Notes: a model not told the origin generated them from the letters alone. Counted from the first letter of the stretch, positions 25,587 to 35,740 are shown. The stretch is DNA of 46,152 nt from Bacteroidaceae bacterium (GCA_024398535.1 JAKSIY010000005.1:1-46152), one strand, 5' to 3'. Made by a program: numbers and translations.

Positions 25587-28500
25587 TCAGCACTGCTCAA
25601 TCTTATTGCTGTAAAAATACCAGATATAACAATCTACGTTCTCAATTCCCATCTCTTTCAGTCTCTCACGGTATTCCTGCACCTGGTCTTTATGTTCCTG
25701 CAGTTTACGCTCAGTACCTGTAAACTTGTAGTCAAGGATAATCGTCCTGTCTCCTGCGCGCATTACTCTGTCAGGCCTGAGCGATTTGTGGCGCCCATTC
25801 TGCCGGAACAGGATTGAGGTTTCGTTGAACAGGGTGTATCTTCCGCTGAACCAGTCTGCTACCGTTGGGTTCTCCAGAGCCTTGCTGACAATTTTCAGGA
25901 TTTCCGATGCCTGCTTCTCTGATTCCAGCTGTCCGTCCATGAGCATCTGCTGAACCTGCGACTCAATGTCCGCTGCAGTCCTGATGCGTGAGAAAAGCTC
26001 ATGCAGCAGCTTGCCCTGGTCAATGAACTGATCCTGACGCAGTCCCGCATCGTTCCCCGTGGCTTCATGCACAAAGTGTGCCGAATCGTTTGACTGCCTG
26101 AAGTTTGCATTGATTCCGAAAGACTTCATGTGGACACTCTGGCCAAGCGGCTTGATGTTGAACGGATTTACCTGGTCTGGGCTGATGACTTTCTCCTGCT
26201 TATCCTCATGTGGGCTGATTGTGCCCGTTTCAACGACATCTTCCTGGAAGATATCCCTGATGAGCGATGATGCCGTCAGTGAACTTGCTTCCTTGGCACT
26301 CTTTCCCAGAATGATCAGATTGTCAGTAGCTCTTGTGAACGCAACATAGAATATGTTCAGGTTATCCATGACGGTCTGTCCGTACTCCTGCCTGTAGGCA
26401 TCGCGATAAACGGATCTGTTCATCTCCTTACTATATGCAACCGGTACCAGAGGCATGTCTGAGAATGGGGCATCAGAAGGCTTGCACCAGATGTTGCTGA
26501 TCTTTCCGTGACCGGGAGTAGTAAAACTCCAATCGTTACTGCAGTATGGCACAATCACGGTATGGAACTCAAGTCCTTTTGACTGATGAATGGTCATGAG
26601 CTGTATTCCGTCTGAGGAACCTGATGGTATGGTCTTCTTGAACAGGACCTCATCCCAGTACTCCAGAAAGGCGTGGGCGTCTGCACTCTCAGTCTTCAGG
26701 TATGCTGTCAGGGCATCAAGGAATGAGAAGATGAATGCATCCTGACCTTCTGCCTGTTCAATCTGCAGGATGTTGTACAGACGCTCAACCAATTCATACA
26801 GAGGTAGTTGCCTGAGTGTGGAAACGTTCTGCAGCAGATCCTCGGGCAGGATGACTTCCGGCTGGCGCTCTATTACGTCTGCAATTGATATTTTCTCTTT
26901 CAGGACGTAAACAGAGTAGTCGTATGCCAGTTGAAACAGGGCAAGCTGGTCATCTTCTGCGGTAATCCACTTGAGGGCATTCACAATCATGCGTACTGCA
27001 CATGAGGAGTCATAGCGGAATGCCTCTGCTGAGATAAGCCGGTATTCCGGCAGGTTCTGGTTGAAATACTCCGTAATCCTGCGCATGTTGCTCCTGGCTC
27101 TGAACAGAATGGTAATGTCAGATTGCCTTACTCCTGCATCGACAAGATTCCTGACCTCTTCTGCAACGGCCTCTTCCATGGTCTTGTCAGAATTATTGTT
27201 CACGGCAACCTTCACATATCCGCCTGCCTTGTCTGCAACTGATTCCTGCTCGGCGCCCGTCTCTCCGTATGCCTTCTCAAGCTCCATGTAGTGGCTTCCA
27301 AACTGGTTGTAGTAGTCTGCACCAATGATGTCCGATGCTTTCCTGAAGAACTCAGAATTGAAGTCAACAACTTCTTTCCGGCTGCGTCGGTTCACAGCTA
27401 GCGGCCATGGCTCGGGATGGTAGTTGGCAAATTCCCGGTCAATCTCTGTGTTCAGAATGTTTGAGTCTCCATTCCTCCAGCGGTAGATGGACTGCTTGAC
27501 GTCACCGACAACCAGACACTCCTTACGGTGTGCCAGACACTCCTCCATCAGAATCTTCAGATTGTGCCACTGCAGACGTGATGTGTCCTGGAATTCGTCT
27601 ATCATCATGTGGTCAGTGAAACTGCCGGTACGCTCAAATATGAATGAGGTGTCTCCGTCCTGCATCCTGGTCAGCAGATTCGTGGTGTCTGCCAGCAGAA
27701 AACGGCTTTTTTCTGAGTTCAGGGCATCGATTTCTTTTCTTATTGAGAGAATCAGGCTCAATTCGTACAGATAGCAGGTGGTCAGGTCATAGGAGTTTTT
27801 CATTCCTATGAAGCTGTTCCATACCTGTATAGCCTCATCTGTGAGTGACTGCATTTGCTCTGCAATGTGCAGATACTCTTTCTGATACTTGCTCTGGAAG
27901 AATTTTGCGGGGTCATTCAGGGCTTTGAGCATGTTTCCAGATGGTTCTTTCATTTCCAGGTCGCGTATGCTGGTGAAATAGCTCTCAATGCCCTTGGTCA
28001 TAGGACTTTTGCCCATGTCAACTGCCGGAATCATTGAAAGAAGCGTGGTTCCTATTTCACTGACTCTCTCTTCAAGCGGTTTTATCTTCTCATCCCTGAA
28101 GGCATCAATCTTCCTGCGGAATTCATGGATTGAATCTGGCTTTCTGAGCAGTTCCGTCAGCTCCTGACCATTCTCAAGGAAGGTCTCCTGAAAGAGTTGC
28201 GATGCAAAAGACTCAAGCCTGGTGTTGATTCTCCAGTCCTGGTCGTTGTTCATGTTGCCCTCAATGAACCGCTCCACGTTTTTCATGTCTGCGTCGTCGC
28301 GCTTGAGTTTTCCCATGAATGATTCAATTGATTCTGCAATGACCTTCTTCTGGTCAAGTTCAATGTTCAGGCCACCGCCAAGCTGCAGTTCGCGTGCCAT
28401 GTTCCTGAGTATGGACTGGAAGAAACTGTCTATGGTCTCAATCCTGAAATGGCCAAAATCCTGCAACAGCATGTTCAGGGCGATGCCTGCATTCTTTCTT

Positions 28501-28781
28501 ATGGCATCGGCCGTCATATTCTTTCCCTTAAGGGTCAGGAATTTCTGGATTTCTGTAAGATAGCTGTCTGACGATTCCAAACTGTGACTTATCCCGTAAA
28601 GCTGTGAAAGGATACGTTGCATCATCTCCTGTGTAGCCTTGTTGGTGAAGGTTACAGCAAGGATATTCCTGTATAGTGTAGGGTTTTCCGCAAGCAGCGC
28701 AATGTAGCGTACTGCCAGCTGGAATGTCTTTCCGGAGCCGGCTGAAGCCTTGTATAATGTAAGAAGTGAATATTCTGGCAT
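25587..28781 (-). CDS. addA: AddA/RecB-like UvrD-family helicase-nuclease
   Basis: The motor and nuclease subunit that processes double-strand breaks for recombination. At 1064 residues it contains Walker A ASAGSGKT (residues 12-19), IETIDSFFQ, Walker B DEFQD (395-399), VGDVKQSIYRWR (425-436), and MTIHQSKGLEFHTVIVPY (helicase motif V). Near the end a nuclease domain has SLRPDRVM and ILDYKF, the metal-binding Asp and Lys of the RecB family. It is 2 bp from addB and clearly in one operon with it. It is divergent from panB by 86 bp. Confidence 0.9.
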   Translation of the reverse strand: MPEYSLLTLYKASAGSGKTFQLAVRYIALLAENPTLYRNILAVTFTNKATQEMMQRILSQLYGISHSLESSDSYLTEIQKFLTLKGKNMTADAIRKNAGIALNMLLQDFGHFRIETIDSFFQSILRNMARELQLGGGLNIELDQKKVIAESIESFMGKLKRDDADMKNVERFIEGNMNNDQDWRINTRLESFASQLFQETFLENGQELTELLRKPDSIHEFRRKIDAFRDEKIKPLEERVSEIGTTLLSMIPAVDMGKSPMTKGIESYFTSIRDLEMKEPSGNMLKALNDPAKFFQSKYQKEYLHIAEQMQSLTDEAIQVWNSFIGMKNSYDLTTCYLYELSLILSIRKEIDALNSEKSRFLLADTTNLLTRMQDGDTSFIFERTGSFTDHMMIDEFQDTSRLQWHNLKILMEECLAHRKECLVVGDVKQSIYRWRNGDSNILNTEIDREFANYHPEPWPLAVNRRSRKEVVDFNSEFFRKASDIIGADYYNQFGSHYMELEKAYGETGAEQESVADKAGGYVKVAVNNNSDKTMEEAVAEEVRNLVDAGVRQSDITILFRARSNMRRITEYFNQNLPEYRLISAEAFRYDSSCAVRMIVNALKWITAEDDQLALFQLAYDYSVYVLKEKISIADVIERQPEVILPEDLLQNVSTLRQLPLYELVERLYNILQIEQAEGQDAFIFSFLDALTAYLKTESADAHAFLEYWDEVLFKKTIPSGSSDGIQLMTIHQSKGLEFHTVIVPYCSNDWSFTTPGHGKISNIWCKPSDAPFSDMPLVPVAYSKEMNRSVYRDAYRQEYGQTVMDNLNIFYVAFTRATDNLIILGKSAKEASSLTASSLIRDIFQEDVVETGTISPHEDKQEKVISPDQVNPFNIKPLGQSVHMKSFGINANFRQSNDSAHFVHEATGNDAGLRQDQFIDQGKLLHELFSRIRTAADIESQVQQMLMDGQLESEKQASEILKIVSKALENPTVADWFSGRYTLFNETSILFRQNGRHKSLRPDRVMRAGDRTIILDYKFTGTERKLQEHKDQVQEYRERLKEMGIENVDCYIWYFYSNKIEQC

Positions 28782-28837
28782 TTTTTTCAGATTGGTCTGT
28801 TTTGTCTGCTAATTTAGCCAATGTATCTCTTTTTTCA

Positions 28838-28845
28838 TAACTTTG
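28838..28845 (+). promoter_or_regulatory. -7 box of panB
   Basis: TAACTTTG, 22 bp before the panB ATG. A weak -33 candidate (TTTA, 28813-28816) lies 21 bp upstream. Confidence 0.55.
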
Positions 28846-28867
28846 CCACGTCAAAAAATGAACCGAA

Positions 28868-29686
28868 ATGGGATATTTGTCAGAAGATAAGAGAAAGGTT
28901 ACTACTCAGCGACTTAGAGAAATGAAGCAGCGTGGTGAGAGGATTTCCATGCTTACTTCCTATGATTTCACAATGGCCCAGATTGTCGATGCTGCCGGCA
29001 TTGACGTTATTCTGGTTGGTGATTCTGCATCGAATGTAATGGCAGGTAACATGACAACCCTTCCTATCACTCTTGACCAGATGATCTATCACGGAAAGTC
29101 TGTAGTCAGGGCGGTGAACAGGGCTCTGGTTGTCGTTGACATGCCTTTCGGTACGTATCAGATCAGTGACGCAGAGGCCGTCACGAACGCAATCAAGATA
29201 ATGAAGGTGACTCATGCTGATGCCCTTAAGCTTGAGGGTGGCGCAGAGATTCTTCCGTCAGTAAAGAAGATCATTGACGCCGGAATCCCGGTAATGGGCC
29301 ATCTTGGCCTGACACCTCAGGCCATCAACAAGTTCGGTACATACGCAGTCCGTGCCAAGGAAGAGGCTGAGGCAGAGAAACTTATAGCCGATGCCCACCT
29401 GCTTGAAGAGGCTGGCTGTTTCTCTATTGTACTTGAGAAAATTCCTGCTGCTCTTGCAGAACGTGTTGCAAATGAGGTTTCCATTCCAATCATCGGTATC
29501 GGTGCAGGTGGCGGCGTTGACGGCCAGGTGCTGGTAGTTGCCGATATGCTTGGCATGACCCGTGGATTCACCCCGCGCTTCCTGCGCAGGTATGCAGACC
29601 TGAACTCTGTGATTACAGATGCGGTTGGCCGATACGTTGAGGATGTCAAGACGGGTGACTTCCCGAATGAAAAGGAACAGTATTGA
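28868..29686 (+). CDS. panB: 3-methyl-2-oxobutanoate hydroxymethyltransferase
   Basis: First committed step of pantothenate (vitamin B5) synthesis: transfers a hydroxymethyl group from methylene-THF to alpha-ketoisovalerate, in the cytoplasm. Visible are [11 protein letters not shown], the metal-binding Asp52 ([11 protein letters not shown]) and Asp91 (VVVDMPFG), KLEGG (121-125), GHLGLTPQ and the catalytic Glu190 in [11 protein letters not shown]. The length of 272 residues is typical. It is a single-gene unit with its own promoter and a strong terminator. Confidence 0.96.
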   Translation: MGYLSEDKRKVTTQRLREMKQRGERISMLTSYDFTMAQIVDAAGIDVILVGDSASNVMAGNMTTLPITLDQMIYHGKSVVRAVNRALVVVDMPFGTYQISDAEAVTNAIKIMKVTHADALKLEGGAEILPSVKKIIDAGIPVMGHLGLTPQAINKFGTYAVRAKEEAEAEKLIADAHLLEEAGCFSIVLEKIPAALAERVANEVSIPIIGIGAGGGVDGQVLVVADMLGMTRGFTPRFLRRYADLNSVITDAVGRYVEDVKTGDFPNEKEQY

Positions 29687-29689
29687 AAA

Positions 29690-29726
29690 AAAGGGGGAGC
29701 TTTATTCGAGCTCCCCTTTATTTTTC
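29690..29726 (+). terminator. intrinsic terminator of panB
   Basis: AAGGGGGAGC (29691-29700) pairs with GCTCCCCTTT (29710-29719) across a 9-base loop, followed by TTTATTTTT. The A run on the other side means it could also stop transcripts from the - strand DEAD gene region. Confidence 0.85.
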
Positions 29727-29743
29727 CGTGGCTTGTTGCCACC

Positions 29744-31015
29744 TTATTTATGTCCCTTCCTGTTGTGGCCGCCTCTTCCGCCACCACCATGTCCGTGACC
29801 GCCGTTTCTGTTCCCTCCGTTTCCGTGACCGCCATGACCTTTCCCGCGCCGTTTGCCGGCTGATGGAGTGTAGGCAGGGCCTTCACCCAGCTCTTCTGGA
29901 ATTGGAATCTTGTAGATGTCCTTCTCAAGGAACTTCTCAATGGAATGGAAGACGTTCTGGTCCTCGGGGTTCACGAATGTCAGGGCGCATCCCTCTGCAC
30001 CGGCACGTGCGGTACGTCCTATGCGGTGAACGTAATCCTCAGCCTCATGAGGTACGTCAAAGTTTATGACCAGATCAATGTCGTCAATGTCAATTCCACG
30101 CGATACGATGTCAGTTGCTACCAGAATCTTTATATGGCCGCTGCGGAACTTGTACATGATGTCGTCGCGCTGTGACTGGTCCAGGTCAGAGTGCATCTCG
30201 CCTACATTCAGCTGAAGACGCTGCAGTGTCTTTGTGATTTCCTTGACCTTGAGCTTGGACGACGCAAAGATGATGATTCGTCGCTCAACCTTGTCCTCAA
30301 GCAGGTTTTGTATGATTCCAACCTTCTGTGTCTCATAGCAGATGTATGCAGCCTGCAGGATCTTCTCTGCCGGCTTTGATACGGCAAGTTTTATCTCAAC
30401 AGGATTGTTCAGTATCTTTCCGGCCAGCTCCTGAATCTCCTTGGGCATGGTTGCAGAGAATAGCAGCGTCTGTCTGGTCTTTGGCAACTGGCTGACAATT
30501 TGCATGATGTCGTCGTGGAAGCCCATGTCAAGCATGCGGTCAGCCTCGTCAAGGATGAAGAAGCTTACCTTTGATAGGTCAATGTTTCCCAGACTGATAT
30601 GGCTGATGAGTCTTCCTGGAGTGGCAATCACTATGTCCGTTCCCATGGCCATACCTCTGCGCTCCTGTTCATAGCGTATTCCGTCATTGCCGCCATATAC
30701 AGCCACGCTTGAAATTGGAGCAAAGTATGAGAATCCCTGCACCTGCTGGTCAATCTGCTGGGCAAGCTCACGGGTAGGGGACATGACCACGCAGTTGATT
30801 GCGTTTGGCGGATATCCTCCCTTTGACAGTTCGTTCAGTACGGGAAGCAGGTATGCCGCAGTCTTTCCGGTGCCGGTCTGGGCAACTCCAATCAGGTCAT
30901 GACCATCCATGATAACCGGAATTGACTGCTCCTGTATAGGAGTACACTCCGTAAAATTCATGGAATCTATGGCATCCAGAATGTCTGGTTCAAAGTCAAA
31001 ATCGTCAAATCTCAT
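29744..31015 (-). CDS. DEAD-box ATP-dependent RNA helicase
   Basis: An RNA helicase of the RhlE-like group, probably acting in ribosome assembly or mRNA turnover. It has the Q motif (TPIQEQSIP), AQTGTGKT (residues 45-52), DEADRMLDMGFH, SAT, and HRIGRTARAG. The core is ~380 residues. The tail (about 385-423) is low-complexity and made almost only of Gly, His, Asn, Arg and Lys, which should bind RNA without sequence preference. It is 3 bp downstream of the LptF/LptG gene, on the same strand. The exact RNA target is unknown. Confidence 0.92.
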   Translation of the reverse strand: MRFDDFDFEPDILDAIDSMNFTECTPIQEQSIPVIMDGHDLIGVAQTGTGKTAAYLLPVLNELSKGGYPPNAINCVVMSPTRELAQQIDQQVQGFSYFAPISSVAVYGGNDGIRYEQERRGMAMGTDIVIATPGRLISHISLGNIDLSKVSFFILDEADRMLDMGFHDDIMQIVSQLPKTRQTLLFSATMPKEIQELAGKILNNPVEIKLAVSKPAEKILQAAYICYETQKVGIIQNLLEDKVERRIIIFASSKLKVKEITKTLQRLQLNVGEMHSDLDQSQRDDIMYKFRSGHIKILVATDIVSRGIDIDDIDLVINFDVPHEAEDYVHRIGRTARAGAEGCALTFVNPEDQNVFHSIEKFLEKDIYKIPIPEELGEGPAYTPSAGKRRGKGHGGHGNGGNRNGGHGHGGGGRGGHNRKGHK

Positions 31016-31018
31016 GCT

Positions 31019-32125
31019 TTATTTAGGTGCTTTATAATAAAGGTATATGGCAATGAATATGAAAAGTATGTTAGGCATCCACTCAGCCCAGGCGGCAGAC
31101 ATTGCCCCGCTCACCGCAAATGACGATGCCAGTGTCTGGAACATGATGTATGTGAAACTCAGTCCCAGTCCAATTCCCAGGTGCAGTCCCATGCCGCCTT
31201 TTCTCTTGCGGCTTGCCAGCGATGCTCCCATTATGGTCAGGATGAACGATGCAAATGTCATGGCAATGCGCTTGTGGTACTCAATCTCAAACTCCTGTAT
31301 GTTACCTACGCCACGCATTTTCTGGCGTTCGATATACTCCTTCAGTTCAGGCTGGGTCATGGTCTCCTGCTGTCCGCGTTCAATAAGGAAGTCTGCCGGG
31401 CATAGAGATATCAGTGTGTCAATTGCATCGCCCTGTTCAATCACCTCCTGGTTTCCGGACAGGTCACGGATCATGTAGTTGCGTGCCTTCCAGTGATTCT
31501 GGTCAATGCTGAGCGTGTCAAACTCCATTGTTCTGGCGGTCATGTGAGAGACCAGTTTCTTCCCGTCAAAACGGTCCAGAGCAACCCTGTATGCTGTCTG
31601 GTTGTAGGTTTCAAAGCGCTCAATGTATATGATTACACCGTCTTCAACCTCAAGCTGGATGTTCCTGGCATTGGTGGCCTGCTTCTTCTTTATGTACCTG
31701 TTTTCAAATGCAATTCGCGTGACACTTCCGCGCGGAATGATGTAGGCTCCCAGACAGAATGTAAGGGCAGCAATGATCGATGCCGAGAAGATGTACGGAC
31801 GCAGCATCCTCTTGAAACTCATTCCGGTTGAGAACATGGCTATTATCTCAGAGTTCTCTGCCAGCTTTGAGGTGAAGAAGATTACTGCAACAAACACAAA
31901 GAGTGGACTGAACAGATTGGCAAAGTAGGGGATGAAGTTCAGGTAATACTGGAATATCACCTCGTGTGCAGTTGCCTCTTTCAGCTTGTCTATATGCTCG
32001 TTGAAGTCAAATACTACCGATATGGCTACAATCAGAAGGATTGAGAAGAAGTAGGTACCCAGGAACTTCCGTACAATGTACCAGTCCAACCTCTTCAGCA
32101 GTATTCCTTTCAGTGGGTTTCTCAT
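31019..32125 (-). CDS. LptF/LptG-family permease (YjgP/YjgQ)
   Basis: An inner-membrane subunit of the transporter that lifts lipopolysaccharide to the outer membrane. The 368-residue protein has the family plan: membrane helices near residues 20-40, 60-85 and 105-125, a large periplasmic beta-rich part (about 135-265), and three helices at the end (TFASFILTIMGASLASRKRK, then GIGLGLSFTYIMF, then NILFIFIAIYLYY). It cannot be told from the sequence whether it is LptF or LptG. It is 13 bp after tgt and probably co-transcribed with it. Confidence 0.9.
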   Translation of the reverse strand: MRNPLKGILLKRLDWYIVRKFLGTYFFSILLIVAISVVFDFNEHIDKLKEATAHEVIFQYYLNFIPYFANLFSPLFVFVAVIFFTSKLAENSEIIAMFSTGMSFKRMLRPYIFSASIIAALTFCLGAYIIPRGSVTRIAFENRYIKKKQATNARNIQLEVEDGVIIYIERFETYNQTAYRVALDRFDGKKLVSHMTARTMEFDTLSIDQNHWKARNYMIRDLSGNQEVIEQGDAIDTLISLCPADFLIERGQQETMTQPELKEYIERQKMRGVGNIQEFEIEYHKRIAMTFASFILTIMGASLASRKRKGGMGLHLGIGLGLSFTYIMFQTLASSFAVSGAMSAAWAEWMPNILFIFIAIYLYYKAPK

Positions 32126-32138
32126 CTCTTCATTATTA

Positions 32139-33275
32139 TTATAGTCTCTGCATTACACGCTTTACCATGATCTCCTTCCAGTCACGGAAGTCTCCGGCAA
32201 TGATGTGCTTCCTGGCTTCACCCACCAGCCACAGGTAGAATGCAAGGTTGTGGACCGATGCAATCTCAAGTGCCAGAAACTCCTTGGCCTTGAACAGATG
32301 ATGCAGGTAAGCCTTGCTGTAGAAGCGGTCAAATTCAGAAGCACCGTCAGCCTCAATCGGACTGAAGTCCTCAGCCCACTTGCTGTTGCGGATGTTCACG
32401 ATGCCGTCCTTGGTGAAGAGCATCGCATTGCGTCCGTTCCTGGTAGGCATGACACAGTCAAACATGTCAACGCCAAGGGCAATTCCCTCAAGCAGGTTGG
32501 CAGGCGTACCTACACCCATCAGGTACCTTGGACGGTCCTTTGGCAGGATTCCGTTCACAACTTCAATCATCTCATACATGACTTCAGTCGGCTCGCCTAC
32601 GGCAAGTCCGCCTATGGCATTTCCCTCTGCATCCTTTGATGCAATGTACTCTGCGGACATTTCCCTCAGGTCCTTGTAGGTGCAGCCCTGGACTATCGGG
32701 AACAGTGACTGGTGGTAGCCGTACTTTGGCTCGGTCTCATTGAAACGCTTTATGCATCGGTCCAGCCAGCGGTGCGTAAGTTCAGTCGATTTCTTTGCGT
32801 AGCGGTACTCTGAGGTGCCCGGTGCGCATTCGTCAAAGGCCATCATTATGTCTGCACCGATGCTACGCTCTATGTCCATGACACGCTCCGGGGTAAACAG
32901 GTGGCGGGAACCGTCAATGTGTGACTGGAACTTTACGCCCTCTTCACTCATCTTGCGCAGGCCGGTCAGTGAGAATACCTGGAAGCCGCCGCTGTCAGTC
33001 AGCATCGGACGGTCAAAGCCGTTGAACTTATGCAGTCCTCCGACCTTCTCAAGAGTGTCTGTGCCCGGCCTAAGGTACAGGTGATATGTGTTGCCCAGAA
33101 TGATTTGTGCCTTGATGTCATTCTTCAGTACGTCAACAGAGATACCCTTGACCGAACCGACCGTTCCCACAGGCATGAAGATAGGGGTCTCAATGACTCC
33201 GTGGTCTGTGGTGATGCGTCCGGCCCTGGCCTGTGACTGTGGGTCAGTGTGCTGTAGTTCAAACTTCAGTCCCAT
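32139..33275 (-). CDS. tgt: queuine/preQ1 tRNA-guanine transglycosylase, zinc cysteines absent
   Basis: Exchanges guanine-34 of tRNAs with GUN anticodons for the queuosine precursor preQ1. The 378-residue protein has [32 protein letters not shown] with a catalytic Asp, GGLAVGEP and [11 protein letters not shown]. Where E. coli has a CxCxxC zinc motif, this protein reads [20 protein letters not shown] with no Cys, although [17 protein letters not shown] follows normally. From memory other Bacteroidetes Tgt proteins also lack these residues. Its first 17 bp overlap the end of lon. Confidence 0.94.
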   Translation of the reverse strand: MGLKFELQHTDPQSQARAGRITTDHGVIETPIFMPVGTVGSVKGISVDVLKNDIKAQIILGNTYHLYLRPGTDTLEKVGGLHKFNGFDRPMLTDSGGFQVFSLTGLRKMSEEGVKFQSHIDGSRHLFTPERVMDIERSIGADIMMAFDECAPGTSEYRYAKKSTELTHRWLDRCIKRFNETEPKYGYHQSLFPIVQGCTYKDLREMSAEYIASKDAEGNAIGGLAVGEPTEVMYEMIEVVNGILPKDRPRYLMGVGTPANLLEGIALGVDMFDCVMPTRNGRNAMLFTKDGIVNIRNSKWAEDFSPIEADGASEFDRFYSKAYLHHLFKAKEFLALEIASVHNLAFYLWLVGEARKHIIAGDFRDWKEIMVKRVMQRL

Positions 33276-33993
33276 CTTTGTCTGCTGTTATGTCCAGTGC
33301 ATCCTTGACCTTTTCGTCAAGCAGGGCATAATCCCATACCTGGCTGATTGTGTCAACGTAGTGGAATGAGAGTCCCTGAAGATACTCGGCAGGAATCTCT
33401 TCAATGTCCTTGCGGTTCTCGTTGCAGAGAATCAGGTCTGTTATGCCCGCACGCTTGGCGGCCAGAATCTTCTCACGTATGCCGCCCACTGGCAGCACCT
33501 TTCCGCGCAGGGTGATCTCTCCGGTCATTGCCAGATTTGCCCTTACCTTTCTCTGAGTGAAGGCCGATGCCAGCGATGTTGCCATGGTGACACCTGCTGA
33601 TGGGCCGTCCTTTGGAACAGCTCCCTCAGGAACGTGAATGTGAATGTTCCAGCTCTTGAACACCTTCGGGTCAAGATTGAGCAGATGGGCGTGGGCACGC
33701 AGGTACTCAAGCGCAAGTACCGCAGATTCCTTCATCACGTCACCAAGGTTACCTGTCAAGGTCAGTTTTCCCTCCTTGCCGCGGCTCAGGCTGGTCTCAA
33801 TGAAGAGAATCTCACCGCCAACTGATGTCCATGCAAGTCCGGTGACCACACCGGCATAGTCGTTGCCCTGGTACTTGTCACGCGAATATGGACGTGCACC
33901 GAGCATCGGCTTCAGGTCTTTCTCTGTAACTGTCCTTGGAACAATACCTCTCAGGTCATTCTCTGCAAACTCCGAAGCCACCTTTCTGAGAAT
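33259..33993 (-). CDS. lon: Lon C-terminal fragment: serine-lysine protease domain
   Basis: The part of lon after the TAG. It carries the protease domain with the catalytic Ser706 in [11 protein letters not shown] and Lys749 in [12 protein letters not shown] (numbered on the full frame). An in-frame GTG at 33981 could start translation and would give a 240-residue protein, but it has no visible ribosome-binding site. Isolated, it would lack the ATPase needed to feed it substrate. Its end overlaps tgt by 17 bp. Confidence 0.75.
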   Translation of the reverse strand: MLRKVASEFAENDLRGIVPRTVTEKDLKPMLGARPYSRDKYQGNDYAGVVTGLAWTSVGGEILFIETSLSRGKEGKLTLTGNLGDVMKESAVLALEYLRAHAHLLNLDPKVFKSWNIHIHVPEGAVPKDGPSAGVTMATSLASAFTQRKVRANLAMTGEITLRGKVLPVGGIREKILAAKRAGITDLILCNENRKDIEEIPAEYLQGLSFHYVDTISQVWDYALLDEKVKDALDITADKDGTEV

Positions 33994-35715
33994 CTAACTG
34001 ATCTCCTTGTCACGCTGCCGTACTCCCCATTCGCGGGTGTAACCCTCAATGAGAGCCTCAATCGTCTTCTTGGACATCTTTACACCACCTTTCCTGATTC
34101 CGTTCTCAATTATCTCCTTTGGAAGCAGATGACGGGTGGCAATTTCTATCTTTTCTTCTGTTATGTAGCCGTTTACCTCAATCAGCTCCATGCGGTCCAG
34201 CAGTGGGGCAGGGATAGTCTGGGTGCTGTTTGCGGTTGCTATGAACATGACCTTTGACAGATCATAGTCCAGGTCAATGTAGTTGTCGTGGAATGCCGAG
34301 TTCTGCTCTGGGTCAAGCACTTCAAGCAGGGCTGATGAAGGGTCTCCCTGATGGGTCATCTGGGTAACCTTGTCAATCTCGTCCAGAACGAATACCGGAT
34401 TTGAGGATCCGGCCTTGGCCAGCCCCTTGATTATCCGGCCTGGCATCGCGCCAATGTATGTGCGACGATGGCCACGGATCACAGCCTCATCATGCAGACC
34501 GCCCAATGAAACACGTACGTACTTACGCTTCAATGCCTTTGCAATCGATGCACAGAGCGATGTCTTACCTACACCCGGAGGGCCTACAAGGCACAGGATT
34601 GGAGATTTCATGTCACCGCGCAGTTTCATTACTGCAAGGTGCTCAAGGATGCGCTCCTTGACCTTTTCCAGACCATAGTGGTCCTTGTCTAGGGCTTTCT
34701 GGGCAGATTTCATGTCAAGGTTGTCCTTTGTGTATTCCTCCCAAGGAAGTCCCAGCAGTGTCTGCATGTAAGAAAGCTGGACGTTGTAGTCAGGAGTCTG
34801 TGCGTTTGTACGCTCCAGCTTGGAAATCTCCTTATCAAATGCCTTAGCTACAGCTTCTGGCCATTTCTTCTTTGCGGCCTTCTGCTTCAGGTCGCGGATA
34901 TCCTGGTCCTGGACGCTTCCACCCAGTTCGTCCTGAATGCTCTTCATCTGCTGCTGCAGGAAGTATTCGCGCTGCTGCTTGTCAATCTCCTGGTGAGTCT
35001 TGCGCTGAATCTCATTTCTGAGCTCTGCAAGCTGCAGATGGTGACTCAGGATTGAGAGAAGTCTCATGGAGCGTTTTTCTACGGTTGGCTCTGACAGGAG
35101 CATCTGCTTTTCTATGACGTCAATCGGCAGGTTTGAGCAGATGAACTCTATCATGAATACCTTATTCGGTATGTTGTTCAGCGTGAACGATGCCTCGGGA
35201 GTAGGGACGTCAGACATCTCAAGCAGCTTGATTGCCATGTCCTTGCATGAGTCTGCCGCTGCCTTGAATTCCATGTTCCTGTTTGATGGGAGGATTTCTG
35301 GTACAACTACAGAGCGTCCCTGCATGTATGGCGTGTCTGTATCTACGCTCTCAAGTTTTACCCTCTGTAGGCCCTGTATGATGGCTGTCGTAGAGTGATC
35401 CGGCATGGTGATTATCTTCAGGATCCTGGCAGTTGCTCCGAATGGATGCAAGTCATCCTTTCCCGGATTCTCCTTTTCAGGCTCCTTCTGGCAGTACACT
35501 GTGATCTCTGCTTTTGCTGCCTCTGCGGCGCGTATCAGCTTCAGTGAAGATTTGCGCCCAATTGCCACAGGCATGATGACTGTAGGGAACAGTACCATGT
35601 TGCGCAGGGGCAGGATTGGCATCACTTCTGGTATTTCCGTCTTGAATAACCCCTCAATGCTGCCCTCATAATCGGCCACCAGTGAGAAGCGGTTTGTATT
35701 GTCGTTTCTATTCAT
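33994..35715 (-). CDS. lon: Lon N-terminal fragment: substrate-binding and AAA+ domains
   Basis: Residues 1-573 of lon, ending at TAG. It has the N-terminal Lon domain (MPILPLRNMVLFPTVIMPV), the coiled-coil region with QQREYFLQQQMKSIQDELGG, Walker A GPPGVGKTS (378-386), Walker B VFVLDEIDKV, and the sensor and lid regions up to codon 573. By itself it would hydrolyse ATP but not cut proteins. Start ATG 35715 fits the -7 box 18 bp upstream. Confidence 0.85.
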   Translation of the reverse strand: MNRNDNTNRFSLVADYEGSIEGLFKTEIPEVMPILPLRNMVLFPTVIMPVAIGRKSSLKLIRAAEAAKAEITVYCQKEPEKENPGKDDLHPFGATARILKIITMPDHSTTAIIQGLQRVKLESVDTDTPYMQGRSVVVPEILPSNRNMEFKAAADSCKDMAIKLLEMSDVPTPEASFTLNNIPNKVFMIEFICSNLPIDVIEKQMLLSEPTVEKRSMRLLSILSHHLQLAELRNEIQRKTHQEIDKQQREYFLQQQMKSIQDELGGSVQDQDIRDLKQKAAKKKWPEAVAKAFDKEISKLERTNAQTPDYNVQLSYMQTLLGLPWEEYTKDNLDMKSAQKALDKDHYGLEKVKERILEHLAVMKLRGDMKSPILCLVGPPGVGKTSLCASIAKALKRKYVRVSLGGLHDEAVIRGHRRTYIGAMPGRIIKGLAKAGSSNPVFVLDEIDKVTQMTHQGDPSSALLEVLDPEQNSAFHDNYIDLDYDLSKVMFIATANSTQTIPAPLLDRMELIEVNGYITEEKIEIATRHLLPKEIIENGIRKGGVKMSKKTIEALIEGYTREWGVRQRDKEIS

Positions 35716-35732
35716 GTTCTATAAATAATGTG

Positions 35733-35740
35733 CAAAGTTA
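35733..35740 (-). promoter_or_regulatory. -7 box of lon
   Basis: TAACTTTG on the - strand, 17 bp before the lon ATG. I see no clear -33 TTTG and no heat-shock-type (CIRCE) inverted repeat. Confidence 0.55.

Larger units (their letters stand above)
33259..35715 (-). pseudogene. lon: lon interrupted by an in-frame TAG at codon 574
   Basis: Read as one frame this is a full-length Lon protease (818 codons before the final TGA), normal for the family. The only break is TAG at 33994-33996, where homologues have Lys (EISKLCRK in E. coli, EIS-stop-ILRK here). No bases are gained or lost. Close by, Trp563 stands where the family has Ser or Ala and Arg568 where it has Leu. All domains outside codons 563-574 look intact, so the break is recent, a sequence error, or is tolerated. 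The two halves are described separately. Confidence 0.85.

Noticed and set aside
33994-33996. TAG reassigned to an amino acid
   Set aside because: Only lon has an internal TAG, and the small gene at 36216 ends in TAG at a sensible place. Absence of TAG stops in the other genes is weak evidence. A point mutation or sequence error is simpler.
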